Assembly (NCBI RefSeq): GCF_040782645.1
Contig: NZ_CP160403.1
Coordinates: forward strand, 4,499,001-4,563,000
Direction: 5' to 3'
DNA length: 64,000 bases
Source of the DNA: Streptomyces sp. HUAS ZL42
Lineage (GTDB): Bacteria; Actinomycetota; Actinomycetes; Streptomycetales; Streptomycetaceae
The translations under genes and the position numbers were made by a program. The first letter of the stretch is position 1, and each line of letters begins with the position of its first letter. The notes beneath the pieces were generated by a model, which saw only the letters and a program-made list of their open reading frames with translations, had not been told where the DNA came from and did not search any database. This document shows positions 1-9,062 of this stretch, one piece after another.

Positions 1-2636
1 GCCGCGGGCTGCCTCGGCCCGGCCTCCGCGGCGGCAGCCGCCTGCTCCGCCGCCCGGCGCGCCTCCTCGGCCCGCAGGAGCGCCTCCTCGGCCTTCCGCT
101 GCTTCTCCAGGCGCCGCGCATCGGCCTCGGCACGCAGCCGGGCCTCGTCCTCGGCCTGCTTGCGCCGCCGCTCCTCCTCGGCCTTGCGGCGGGCTTCCTC
201 CTCGGCCCGGGCCTTCTCCTCCGCGAGGAGCCGCTGCCGCTCCTCCTCGGCACGCCTGCGCGCCTCCTCGGCCCGCTGCCGGGCCTCCTCCGCCTGCCGT
301 TCGGCCTCGCGCCGCTGCGCCTCCTCCAGCTCGCGCCGCTTGCGCTCCTCCTCCTCGGCTCGCAGCCGCGCGAGCTGCTCCTGGCGCTCCCGCTCCAGGC
401 GCTCCTCCTCGGCCTTGCGCCTGGCCTCCTCCTCGGCCTTCTTCCGCGCCTCTTCCTCGGCCTTCTTGCGTGCCTCCTCCTGGGCCTTCACCTCGGCCTC
501 GGACAGCGGCAGCGTCTGGTCGAGCCGGTGGCGGATCACGGTCGTCACGGCCTCGGGCTCCTGCCCGGCGTCGACGACCAGGTACCGGCCCGGATCGGCG
601 GAGGCCAGCGTCAGGAAACCGGACCGCACACGCGCGTGGAACTCGGCGGGCTCCGACTCCAGGCGGTCCGGCGCCTCCGTGAACCGTTCACGGGCGATCT
701 CCGGCGAGACGTCCAGCAGCACCGTCAGATGAGGCACGAGCCCGTTCGTCGCCCAGCGGTTGATACGGGCGATCTCCGTCGGCGACAGGTCACGACCCGC
801 TCCCTGGTAGGCCACGGACGAGTCGATGTACCGGTCGGAGATCACCACCGCGCCCCGCTCCAGAGCCGGGCGCACCACCGTGTCGACGTGCTCCGCGCGG
901 TCCGCCGCGTACAGCAGCGCCTCCGCGCGGTGCGAGAGTCCCGCCGACGACACGTCCAGCAGGATCGACCGCAGCCGCTTGCCCACGGGGGTGGCTCCCG
1001 GCTCGCGCGTGAGCACGACCTCGTGGCCCTTGGCCCTTATCCACTCGGCGAGCGCCTCGGCCTGCGTGGACTTCCCCGCCCCGTCGCCGCCCTCCAGTGC
1101 GATGAAGAAGCCGGAGGCGGCGGGCACGGTCGCCGGGTCGTCGCCGCCGAGCACCGCGTCCCGCAGGTCCTGTCGCAGCGGCACACCGGAGCGGTCGTCG
1201 ACCTTGGCCAGCACCAGCGCGGCCACCGGCAGCAGCAGCGCGCCGACCAGCATCAGCGTGAACGCCGCCCCGCCGTGCGCGAACACGAACTTGCCGTTCT
1301 CCAGCCGGTGCGGCCCGATGCCCGCCGCCACCACGGGCGCGAGCAGCGCGCCCAGGGCCACGAAGACCCGTACGACCGCGTGCAGGTGCTCGGTCGTTCG
1401 CGGCCGCCGGTAGTCCTCGGCCTCCTGGTCGAGCAGCGTGTGGCCCGTGTTGGCGGCGACGCCCGCGGCGACACCGGCCAGCGCGACGATCAGCAGCACG
1501 GTGGTGACGTCCGGGACCAGCCCGGCGGCCAGCAGCGCGATGCCGGCCAGGGCGATCGCCAGCGCGAGCAGCCGGCGCCGCGACAGGGCGGGCAGAATCG
1601 AGGGCGCCGTACGGATGCCGGCCACGACACCGCCGGTCAGGGCGAACACCAGCAGCCCGTACAGCACGGGTCCGCCGCCCAGGTCCTTGGCGTGCAGCAC
1701 CGCCACGGCGACGGCCGCGGCGACCGCTCCGGCGACGGCCGCGCAGGCGAGCACCAGCAGCGGGATCGCGCCCGTACGGCCCTTGTCGACGCCCGTGCCG
1801 GTCTTGGGCCGGCGCAGCCCCTCGAGCGGCGACCGCGCGCGCGGGGTGCGCGTGTCGGGCAGTTCCACGAAGGTCAGCACGGACAGGGACGCGGCGAACA
1901 GCCCGGCCCCGATGTACGAGGCGAGTGCCGCCTGGTGCTGGGCGAACCAGTCGATGCCGACGCCCAGCAGGTTGTTGAGCAGCGATGCCGCGACGAGGGC
2001 GGCCGCCGCGAGCGGGATCGCCGCGAAGCCCGTACGCAGCGACAGGCGGCGCAGGGCGTCCATGTGGTCCGGCAGCGGTCGTACCGTCGCGCCCTCCGGG
2101 GGCGGGGCCGGCAGCAGCGCGGGGGCCGCGCTCTCGCGGCACACCGACCAGAAGCGCTCGGCGACACCGGTCACGAAGGCGGTGACCAGGACGACGGCCA
2201 GTGCGTCGTCCGGCGTCCAGTCGATCCACAGCGGCGCGACGATCAGCAGGGCGGCGCGCAAGGCGTCCGCGCCGACCATGGTCCAGCGGCGGTCGAGCGG
2301 CCCGTCCTGGGAGGTGAGCGAGGTGAGCGGACCGAGGAGGACGGCTCCGAAGAGGAGAGTGGCCAGGATGCGCGCCCCGAAGACGCTCGCCACTGCGAAC
2401 GCCACACCCCGGTAGCCACCGCCGAACGAGCCCTCGGCGATGGCCGCCTGGAGGGCGAGGACGACCAGCACCAGAAGGGCCAGCGTGTCTCCGACACCGC
2501 CCACGAGCTGGGCGCTCCACAGCCGTTTGAGCTGCGGCTGGCGCAGCAGCGCGCGGACGGCGCGCTCACGGGAGTCCGCCACCAGGGCGTCGTCAGGGGC
2601 CGGGTTGTGGGCCGTTGGCTGCTCGGCTCGCGTCAT
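1..2636 (-). CDS. tmk: Thymidylate kinase fused to an MFS-like membrane domain, with a coiled-coil tail (3' end cut by the window)
   Basis: Phosphorylates dTMP to dTDP for dTTP synthesis. Read from an ATG at 2636 the protein has more than 878 residues in the window and no stop before the left edge. Residues about 30-450 are many hydrophobic helices of the major-facilitator type. A P-loop GGDGAGKST follows near residues 515-524, and the thymidylate kinase DRY motif (ISDRYIDSS) is at about 601-603. From about residue 713 to the edge it is an Ala/Glu/Arg/Lys-rich coiled coil. A normal bacterial Tmk is about 210 residues, so this is a fusion. Large membrane-bound Tmk proteins beside topA are known in Streptomyces. 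The true C-terminus lies outside the window. It reads in the same direction as topA, 139 bp downstream of the topA stop. Confidence 0.9.
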   Translation of the reverse strand, partial: MTRAEQPTAHNPAPDDALVADSRERAVRALLRQPQLKRLWSAQLVGGVGDTLALLVLVVLALQAAIAEGSFGGGYRGVAFAVASVFGARILATLLFGAVLLGPLTSLTSQDGPLDRRWTMVGADALRAALLIVAPLWIDWTPDDALAVVLVTAFVTGVAERFWSVCRESAAPALLPAPPPEGATVRPLPDHMDALRRLSLRTGFAAIPLAAAALVAASLLNNLLGVGIDWFAQHQAALASYIGAGLFAASLSVLTFVELPDTRTPRARSPLEGLRRPKTGTGVDKGRTGAIPLLVLACAAVAGAVAAAVAVAVLHAKDLGGGPVLYGLLVFALTGGVVAGIRTAPSILPALSRRRLLALAIALAGIALLAAGLVPDVTTVLLIVALAGVAAGVAANTGHTLLDQEAEDYRRPRTTEHLHAVVRVFVALGALLAPVVAAGIGPHRLENGKFVFAHGGAAFTLMLVGALLLPVAALVLAKVDDRSGVPLRQDLRDAVLGGDDPATVPAASGFFIALEGGDGAGKSTQAEALAEWIRAKGHEVVLTREPGATPVGKRLRSILLDVSSAGLSHRAEALLYAADRAEHVDTVVRPALERGAVVISDRYIDSSVAYQGAGRDLSPTEIARINRWATNGLVPHLTVLLDVSPEIARERFTEAPDRLESEPAEFHARVRSGFLTLASADPGRYLVVDAGQEPEAVTTVIRHRLDQTLPLSEAEVKAQEEARKKAEEEARKKAEEEARRKAEEERLERERQEQLARLRAEEEERKRRELEEAQRREAERQAEEARQRAEEARRRAEEERQRLLAEEKARAEEEARRKAEEERRRKQAEDEARLRAEADARRLEKQRKAEEALLRAEEARRAAEQAAAAAEAGPRQPA

Positions 2637-2775
2637 GCCTGCAGCCTATCGGGCGGCACCGACAGCCCGCGGGGCCCGTCCGAACGTGCGCACGCCCCGA
2701 CACCAAAGTGTTGCCGGGGCGTTCGTTTCGCGAACCGGACGTGAAGAACCGGGCGGCTGGAAACCGCCGCGGAAC

Positions 2776-5604
2776 TCAGTCCTCCGCCGACTTCGAAGCC
2801 GTCGCCTTCTTCGCGGCCGTCTTCTTCGCCGTGGTCGTCTTCTTCACAGCCGTCGTCGTCTTCTTCGCCGCCGTCTTCTTGGCGGCGGTGGCCTTCTTGG
2901 CCGGGGCCGCCTTCTTCGCGGGCGCCTTCTTCGCCGTCTTCTTGGCGGGCCCCTTCGCACGCTTCTCGGCGAGCAGCTCGAAGCCGCGCTCCGGGGTGAT
3001 CGTCTCGACGCTGTCGCCGGAGCGCAGGGTCGCGTTGGTCTCGCCGTCGGTGACATACGGGCCGAAGCGGCCGTCCTTGACGACGACCGGCTTCCCGCTG
3101 ACCGGGTCCTCGCCCAGTTCCTTCAGCGGCGGCTTGGCGGCCGCGCGGCCACGCTGCTTCGGCTGGGCGTAGATCGCCTGCGCCTCCTCCAGCGTGATCG
3201 TGAAGAGCTGCTCCTCGGACTGCAGGGAACGCGAGTCCGTGCCCTTCTTCAGATAGGGCCCGTAGCGGCCGTTCTGCGCGGTGATCTCCGCGCCGTCCGC
3301 GTCCGTACCGACGACACGCGGCAGCGACATCAGCTGCAGCGCGTCCTCGAGCGTCACCGTGTCCAGCGACATCGAGTTGAACAGCGAGGCCGTACGCGGC
3401 TTGACGGCGTTCTTGCCCGTCTTCGGGGTGCCCTCGGGGAGCACCTCGGTGACGTACGGGCCGTAGCGGCCGTCCTTGGCCACGATGGGGTGGTGCGGCG
3501 GCTCCGGGTCGGTCCCGAGCACGCGCTCACCGCTCGGCTTGGCCAGCAGTTCCTCGGCCAGCTCGACCGTCAGCTCGTCGGGCGCCAGGTCCGCCGGAAC
3601 ATCCTTGGACTGGTACTGCTCGGTGCCCTTCTCGCCGCGCTCGACGTAGGGGCCGAAGCGGCCGACCCGCAGCACGATGTCGTTGCCGACGGGGAACGAC
3701 GACACCTCGCGCGCGTCGATCGCGCCCAGGTCGGTCACCAGCTCCTTGAGGCCGCCGAGGTGGTCCCCGTCGCCGTTGCCGGCGTCGGCCGCGGTGCCGT
3801 TGGCGGTGCCCTCACCGAAGTAGAAGCGCTTCAGCCACGGCACGGCCTGCGCCTCGCCGCGCGCGATGCGGTCGAGGTCGTCCTCCATCTTGGCGGTGAA
3901 GTCGTAGTCGACGAGCCGCCCGAAGTGCTTCTCCAGGAGGTTGACCACGGCGAAGGACAGGAAGGACGGGACGAGCGCCGTGCCCTTCTTGAACACATAG
4001 CCGCGGTCGAGGATCGTGCCGATGATCGACGCGTACGTCGAGGGGCGGCCGATCTCGCGCTCCTCGAGCTCCTTGACCAGGGAGGCCTCGGTGTAGCGGG
4101 CCGGGGGCTTGGTGGCGTGCCCGTCGACCGTGATCTCCTCGGCCGTGAGGGCGTCGCCCTCGTTCACCTGCGGCAGCCGGCGCTCGCGGTCGTCCAGCTC
4201 GGCGTTCGGGTCGTCCGCGCCCTCGACGTACGCCTTCAGGAAGCCGTGGAAGGTGATCGTCTTGCCCGACGCGCTGAACTCGACGTCCCGGCCGTCGGTG
4301 GCGGTGCCACCGATCTTTACCGTCACGCTGTTGCCGGTCGCGTCCTTCATCTGGGAGGCGACCGTCCGCTTCCAGATCAGCTCGTAGAGCTTGAACTGGT
4401 CGCCGGTCAGACCGGTCTCGGCAGGGGTGCGGAAGCGGTCACCTGAGGGGCGGATCGCCTCGTGCGCCTCCTGCGCGTTCTTGACCTTCCCGGCGTAGGT
4501 GCGCGGCTGGGGCGGCAGGTAGTCGGCGCCGTACAGCTGCGTGACCTGGGCGCGGGCGGCGGCCACGGCGGTGTCGCTCAGCGTCGTGGAGTCCGTACGC
4601 ATGTAGGTGATGTAGCCGTTCTCGTACAGCTTCTGCGCGACCTGCATGGTGGCCTTCGCGCCGAAGCCGAGCTTGCGGCTGGCCTCCTGCTGCAGCGTCG
4701 TCGTACGGAACGGGGCGTACGGCGAGCGGCGGTACGGCTTGGACTCGACGGAGCGGACGGAGAACCGCGTGTCCTGGAGTGCGGCGGCCAGGGCGCGGGC
4801 GTTCGCCTCGTCGAGGTGGAGGATGTTCGCGCTCTTGAGTTGTCCCAGGGAGTCGAAGTCACGGCCCTGCGCGACCCGCCTGCCGTCGACGGTCTGCAGG
4901 CGGGCGACCAGCGACGACGGGTCCGACGAGTCCCCCGCGCGGCCGGTCGCGAAGGTGCCCGTCAGGTCCCAGTACTCGGCAGAACGAAACGCGATGCGCT
5001 CGCGTTCCCGCTCCACGACGAGGCGTGTGGCGACCGACTGGACACGGCCTGCCGACAGACGCGGCATGACCTTCTTCCACAGGACCGGCGAGACCTCGTA
5101 GCCGTAGAGGCGGTCGAGGATGCGGCGGGTCTCCTGGGCGTCGACCATGCGCTGGTTGAGATCGCGCGGGTTGGCGACGGCCTCACGGATCGCGTCCTTG
5201 GTGATCTCGTGGAACACCATCCGCTTGACGGGCACCTTCGGCTTCAGGACCTCCAGGAGGTGCCACGCGATGGCCTCGCCCTCGCGGTCCTCATCGGTGG
5301 CGAGGAAGAGCTCGTCGGAGTCCTTCAGCAGGTCCTTGAGCTTCTTGACCTGGGCCCTCTTGTCGGCGTTGACGACATAGATCGGCTCGAAGTCGTGTTC
5401 GACGTCCACGCCGAGGCGGCGGACCTCGCCGGTGTACTTCTCGGGCACCTCCGCGGCGCCGTTGGGAAGGTCGCGGATGTGCCCGACGCTCGCCTCGACG
5501 GTGTAGCCGGGGCCGAGATAGCCCTTGATCGTCTTCGCCTTGGCAGGCGACTCGACGATGACGAGTCGGCGGCCGCCGTGTGCGGTCTCGCTGGTCGGGG
5601 ACAA
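2776..5604 (-). CDS. topA: DNA topoisomerase I (type IA)
   Basis: Relaxes negative supercoils by a transient 5'-phosphotyrosine break in one strand. The 942-residue protein starts with the Toprim motif (VIVESPAKAKTIKGYL), has the acidic TDEDREGEAIAWHL segment, the SAGRVQSVATRLV motif, and the active-site tyrosine in YITYMRTDS (about residue 334). The C-terminal part carries several FGPYV/YGPYV repeats in place of the Cys4 zinc fingers of E. coli TopA. It ends in a Lys/Ala-rich tail of about 60 residues (KKAPAKKAAPAKK-type repeats). This is the normal actinobacterial form, where the basic tail aids DNA binding and processivity. It is the only type I topoisomerase gene in the window and is expected to be essential. 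Confidence 0.97.
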   Translation of the reverse strand: MSPTSETAHGGRRLVIVESPAKAKTIKGYLGPGYTVEASVGHIRDLPNGAAEVPEKYTGEVRRLGVDVEHDFEPIYVVNADKRAQVKKLKDLLKDSDELFLATDEDREGEAIAWHLLEVLKPKVPVKRMVFHEITKDAIREAVANPRDLNQRMVDAQETRRILDRLYGYEVSPVLWKKVMPRLSAGRVQSVATRLVVERERERIAFRSAEYWDLTGTFATGRAGDSSDPSSLVARLQTVDGRRVAQGRDFDSLGQLKSANILHLDEANARALAAALQDTRFSVRSVESKPYRRSPYAPFRTTTLQQEASRKLGFGAKATMQVAQKLYENGYITYMRTDSTTLSDTAVAAARAQVTQLYGADYLPPQPRTYAGKVKNAQEAHEAIRPSGDRFRTPAETGLTGDQFKLYELIWKRTVASQMKDATGNSVTVKIGGTATDGRDVEFSASGKTITFHGFLKAYVEGADDPNAELDDRERRLPQVNEGDALTAEEITVDGHATKPPARYTEASLVKELEEREIGRPSTYASIIGTILDRGYVFKKGTALVPSFLSFAVVNLLEKHFGRLVDYDFTAKMEDDLDRIARGEAQAVPWLKRFYFGEGTANGTAADAGNGDGDHLGGLKELVTDLGAIDAREVSSFPVGNDIVLRVGRFGPYVERGEKGTEQYQSKDVPADLAPDELTVELAEELLAKPSGERVLGTDPEPPHHPIVAKDGRYGPYVTEVLPEGTPKTGKNAVKPRTASLFNSMSLDTVTLEDALQLMSLPRVVGTDADGAEITAQNGRYGPYLKKGTDSRSLQSEEQLFTITLEEAQAIYAQPKQRGRAAAKPPLKELGEDPVSGKPVVVKDGRFGPYVTDGETNATLRSGDSVETITPERGFELLAEKRAKGPAKKTAKKAPAKKAAPAKKATAAKKTAAKKTTTAVKKTTTAKKTAAKKATASKSAED

Positions 5605-5871
5605 CTTCGCTCTTCTCTCCGGTCGACGCTGGGGCCTCCCCAGGCCTACGTCCCGGGGTCAGTTAGGTCACGCTGCGGAGTGTGACGGTACATCCCGCCC
5701 CCGTGTCAAACGGGAAAAGTCCACAACGGCCACTCGAACGGTAACCCGACTACCGCCATTCCTGCCGCCCGGAGTGCTCAGCAGTCCTTTCCCGCCCATC
5801 CGGAGCGTGACCTCTCAGTTACTGTCGCGGCGGTCCTGCCAGGGGTTCGGCGGGGAGCTCCGACCGGTCCC
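5605..5871. other. Intergenic region upstream of topA
   Basis: No coding frame is supported here. The region should hold the topA promoter on the minus strand. It contains an inverted repeat GTCAC-N10-GTGAC at 5667-5686. TopA genes of Streptomyces are regulated by supercoiling, but no site for that can be read from sequence alone. Confidence 0.4.
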
Positions 5872-6069
5872 TCAAAGGCTGTTGAAGCACCACGCGGCGA
5901 GGGCCAGGGCGACCGTCGCGGCGAGGGTCGCGACGGTCGCCGATGCGACGGGGCTCACACCGTGGGCGACGGGTTCGCGGTGCCGTACGCGGGCCACGGT
6001 CCACACCAGCAGCCCGCCTCCGAACAGGGCGAACACCACTCCCGTGAAGATCGCCGGTCCCGTCTCCAT
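5872..6069 (-). CDS. Small hypothetical membrane protein (65 aa)
   Basis: A 65-residue protein starting METGPAIFTGVV. The ATG at 6069 is chosen because AGAGGGG lies about 9 bases upstream; a longer open frame exists in the same phase but enters the kinase gene. Two hydrophobic helices are visible: about residues 7-24 (IFTGVVFALFGGGLLVWTV) and 42-62 (ASATVATLAATVALALAAW). They are joined by a basic loop (ARVRHREPVA), so a two-helix membrane protein is likely. It lies between the kinase gene and topA, all minus strand. No family was recognised and no function is assigned. Confidence 0.6.
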   Translation of the reverse strand: METGPAIFTGVVFALFGGGLLVWTVARVRHREPVAHGVSPVASATVATLAATVALALAAWCFNSL

Positions 6070-6212
6070 GGCCGTCCGCGCCCCTCTTTCTCCCGCCTGC
6101 GAGTGCCCAGCCCAGGGAGGCTGACACGCGCGGGCGACGTCCGGGCGAACCTGAGGTGAACGCGCGGCCGACGGCCCTGTGCACCCGCTCTGCGCTCCCG
6201 CCCCGGCCGGTC

Positions 6213-8870
6213 TCAGACCGAGCCGGGCACGGGTATCTTTCCGGCCGTCTTCGTGTTGTCGGCGCGGCTCACCGTGCACACCACCTTGTTGAAGCCGGCT
6301 TTCCAGTCGTCCTCGTCGCTCACCCAGCCGATCACGATGCGCTCGGAGCCCGGTGCCCAGGTCGACTCGAACTTGTTGGCGCACAGCTTGGTCGCGTTGT
6401 CGGTGCCGTTCTTGTAGCTCATCGTGGCCGGAGCCTGAACGGTTCCGATCACTTGATCCGTGTGCGGTTTGGCGCAATCCGTGAGGGGCGCCTCGTAGCT
6501 GTCCTCCTTCTCCTCGTAGACCCAGCAGTCGCCGACGCTCATCTGCCCGACCCACAGGTCGGTGCCCGCGTCACGGAAGCGGCCCACCTCGCCGCCTATC
6601 GCGGCATGGCTGCCGAGTACGAGACATGCCGTACCGCTGTTGGCCGCGGTGAAGCCCTCCTTCGTCGGCACGACGGCGTACCCGCCCGCGTCCGGGAGTG
6701 CCTGGACGACGGCCCGGCTCAGGTCCTCGCACCGTTTCGCGCCCTGTGCCCGGGCGTCCGCGTAGTCGGTGGCCGTGTCGACCGCCACGACCTGGCCGTC
6801 GGGCCAGTCCTCGGCGCAGTCCACCACCCCGAGGTTCGGTGCCGACTTGAACGGCGCCCCCGACCAGACCGCCTTCACACAGTCCCCCGTCTCCAGCGGC
6901 TCGGTGAGCCCGACCAGGTCGCCGTACGGATACACGGGTCCGGTCGGCGACGGAGACGGTGAAGGACTCGCGGGGGGAGACTTCTTCGTGGCGGCGCTGT
7001 TCTTGCCGCCGCCGTCGTCGTCGCCGGTCAGTGACACGGCCGCCCAGGCACCGCCCGCGATCACGAGGACGAGACCGACGACGAGGGCGACGATCGCCAC
7101 GCGCTTCCTGCCGCCGGGGGGCGGGCCGTCGCCGCGCTGGCCGGGAACAGTGGGCCCGCCACCGTAGCCGCCGCTCCCGTATGCCGCCGAGGGGTACGCC
7201 GACGGCGCACCCCTGCCCGCGTACGGCCCAGGGCTGCTTCCCGCGTAGGGAGGCGCAGGGTTGCTGCCGCCGGCGAACGGCGGCCGGCTGCTGCTCTCGG
7301 CGTGTGGCGGCGGGCTGCCGCTCCCCGCGTACGGTGACGGTGTGGACCCTCCCGCGTACGGCGGCGCGCCGGAACCTCCGCCATACGGCGGCGACTGCGC
7401 CCCGCCGCTCCCGTAGGGGGATCCGGGCGCCCGCGCGTACGGGTTGTCGGGGGCGAAGGGACGCTGCGCCGTCGGCGGCGGCCATGCGTCGTACGGCGGT
7501 GAGCCGGGCGTCGCCCCGGCCGCCCCGCCGGGCGTGGCAGGCCCGAGGCCGCCCAGGGCCGGATCAGCGCCGCTCCGGCCGGCGCCGGACGGTCCACCAC
7601 CGCCCGGTCCGCCTCCGCCCGGGTCACCCGCTCCCGGGGTGGCCGGACCCCCGCTTCCGGGACCACCGGCTCCGGGTACACCGGAACCGCCCGCACCCGG
7701 GCTTCCCGGCGCCCTGTCCGGAGTGTGCGGCGTCGGCGGCGTGTTCGGCGTGGGTGGGGCCCCGGGGGTCGGCGGTGTGCCCGGCGTCTGCGGGGTGCCC
7801 GGTGCTGCGGAGCCGCTCCAGCCGGCGGGCGCTCCCGCGGGGTGGCCGCCCGGCGTGCTCGCGCCGTTCCCGCCCGACCCCACCCCGAATCCCTCGGGCG
7901 GCGGGCCGAAGCTCCCTTGCGGCGGGCCGGCGGCCCCCTGCCCCGCCCCGGCCGAAGGCGCCGCTCGCCACCCCGGCGAGCCGCCGACCGCCGTCCCGGC
8001 CGCCCCCTGCACCACACGCTCCAGGCCACGCGCCACCGCCTCCGGCGAGGATCTGCGCACGGGGTCCTTGACGAGCAACCCCTGCAACACGGGCGCCAGT
8101 TCGCCCGCGCGCACCGGCGGTGTCGGCTCCTCGCCGAGCAGGGCGGTCAAGGTCGCGTACTCGCCCTGGCGGTCGAAGGGCCCTCGGCCCTCCACGGTGG
8201 CGTACAGCGTGGCGCCCAGCGAGAACATGTCGGCGGCCGGGGTGGGCGGCTCGCCCCGTGCGCGCTCCGGGGCGAGGTAGCCGGGCGTGCCGAGGATGCC
8301 GGCGGTGGCGGTGAGCCGGGGCTCGCGCGACTCGGGCTGGAGCGCGATGCCGTAGTCGGTGAGCAGCACGCGCGCGTAGGGATCGCCCGAAGCGTCCGAC
8401 GCCAGAAGGATGTTGGCCGGTTTGACGTCCCGGTGGAGGATGCCGACGCGGTGCCCGGCGGTGAGCGCGTCGAGGACGGCGAGCCCGATGCGGGCGACCT
8501 CGGCGGGAGGCAGTGGCCCCGACCGTCGTACGACCGCCTGGAGGTCCACGGCGTCCGGCACGTACTCCATGACGATCCAGGGCAGCCCCTCGTGCACCAC
8601 CACGTCGTGCACCGTCGCCACGTGCGGGTGGCCGCGCAACCGCGCCGCGTGCCGGGCTTCGCTGCGGGCTCGTGCGATGCGCTGTGCGGGCTCGCTCGCA
8701 TCCATCGGCGTGTCCGGAAGCGCGATCTCCTTCATCGCGACTTCGCAGGCCAACTCCTGGTCGTACGCGAGCCACACGCGGCCCATGCCGCCCGCGCCGA
8801 GCGTCCGCAGCAGCCGGTAACGGCCGTTGATGACCCTGCCTTCACCCTGTTCCGGCGTCTCCCCCGCCAT
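6213..8870 (-). CDS. Membrane Ser/Thr protein kinase with extracytoplasmic Septum_form-like domain
   Basis: A Hanks-type kinase of 885 residues. The kinase domain (about 18-285) has the glycine loop GAGGMG, the ATP-binding lysine K47 (VAMKEI), HRDVKPAN at 146-153 and TDYG at 171-174, a DYG variant of DFG. A long Pro/Gly/Ala-rich linker follows, then one transmembrane helix (VAIVALVVGLVLVIAGG). The outer domain has two repeats of the type GDC...VDC (GDCVKAV and VGDCWVY, each with a partner Cys), resembling the Septum_form fold rather than PASTA repeats. The ATG at 8870 is preferred over an upstream start because of GGGGGAGG about 6 bases upstream. Ligand and targets are unknown. Confidence 0.88.
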   Translation of the reverse strand: MAGETPEQGEGRVINGRYRLLRTLGAGGMGRVWLAYDQELACEVAMKEIALPDTPMDASEPAQRIARARSEARHAARLRGHPHVATVHDVVVHEGLPWIVMEYVPDAVDLQAVVRRSGPLPPAEVARIGLAVLDALTAGHRVGILHRDVKPANILLASDASGDPYARVLLTDYGIALQPESREPRLTATAGILGTPGYLAPERARGEPPTPAADMFSLGATLYATVEGRGPFDRQGEYATLTALLGEEPTPPVRAGELAPVLQGLLVKDPVRRSSPEAVARGLERVVQGAAGTAVGGSPGWRAAPSAGAGQGAAGPPQGSFGPPPEGFGVGSGGNGASTPGGHPAGAPAGWSGSAAPGTPQTPGTPPTPGAPPTPNTPPTPHTPDRAPGSPGAGGSGVPGAGGPGSGGPATPGAGDPGGGGPGGGGPSGAGRSGADPALGGLGPATPGGAAGATPGSPPYDAWPPPTAQRPFAPDNPYARAPGSPYGSGGAQSPPYGGGSGAPPYAGGSTPSPYAGSGSPPPHAESSSRPPFAGGSNPAPPYAGSSPGPYAGRGAPSAYPSAAYGSGGYGGGPTVPGQRGDGPPPGGRKRVAIVALVVGLVLVIAGGAWAAVSLTGDDDGGGKNSAATKKSPPASPSPSPSPTGPVYPYGDLVGLTEPLETGDCVKAVWSGAPFKSAPNLGVVDCAEDWPDGQVVAVDTATDYADARAQGAKRCEDLSRAVVQALPDAGGYAVVPTKEGFTAANSGTACLVLGSHAAIGGEVGRFRDAGTDLWVGQMSVGDCWVYEEKEDSYEAPLTDCAKPHTDQVIGTVQAPATMSYKNGTDNATKLCANKFESTWAPGSERIVIGWVSDEDDWKAGFNKVVCTVSRADNTKTAGKIPVPGSV

Positions 8871-9062
8871 CGCGCCTCCCCCCGAGACAGCGCGCCTCCC
8901 CCGAGAACGCGCGAAGTTCGTCCCTCGAAGGTAGCTTCGCACCCACCACTGACAGGAGACCTTTTCAGCGTCAATCCCATCAATCCCGCCAGATCGGACA
9001 CAGGGGCATCAGGGGTACGGGGGTGTACCAGGAGTGACTCGACGGCGCGGCGGCCTGCGGGC

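Noticed and set aside
2721..2735. GTTCG-N5-CGAAC inverted repeat as an SOS (LexA) box
   Set aside because: LexA boxes read GAAC-N4-GTTC; the half-sites here are in the opposite order. More likely part of the topA-tmk spacer structure.
528..2744. 738-residue plus-strand open frame opposite the thymidylate kinase
   Set aside because: Arg/Gly/Gln-rich low-complexity translation with no motif; shadow of the minus-strand gene, typical of very GC-rich DNA.
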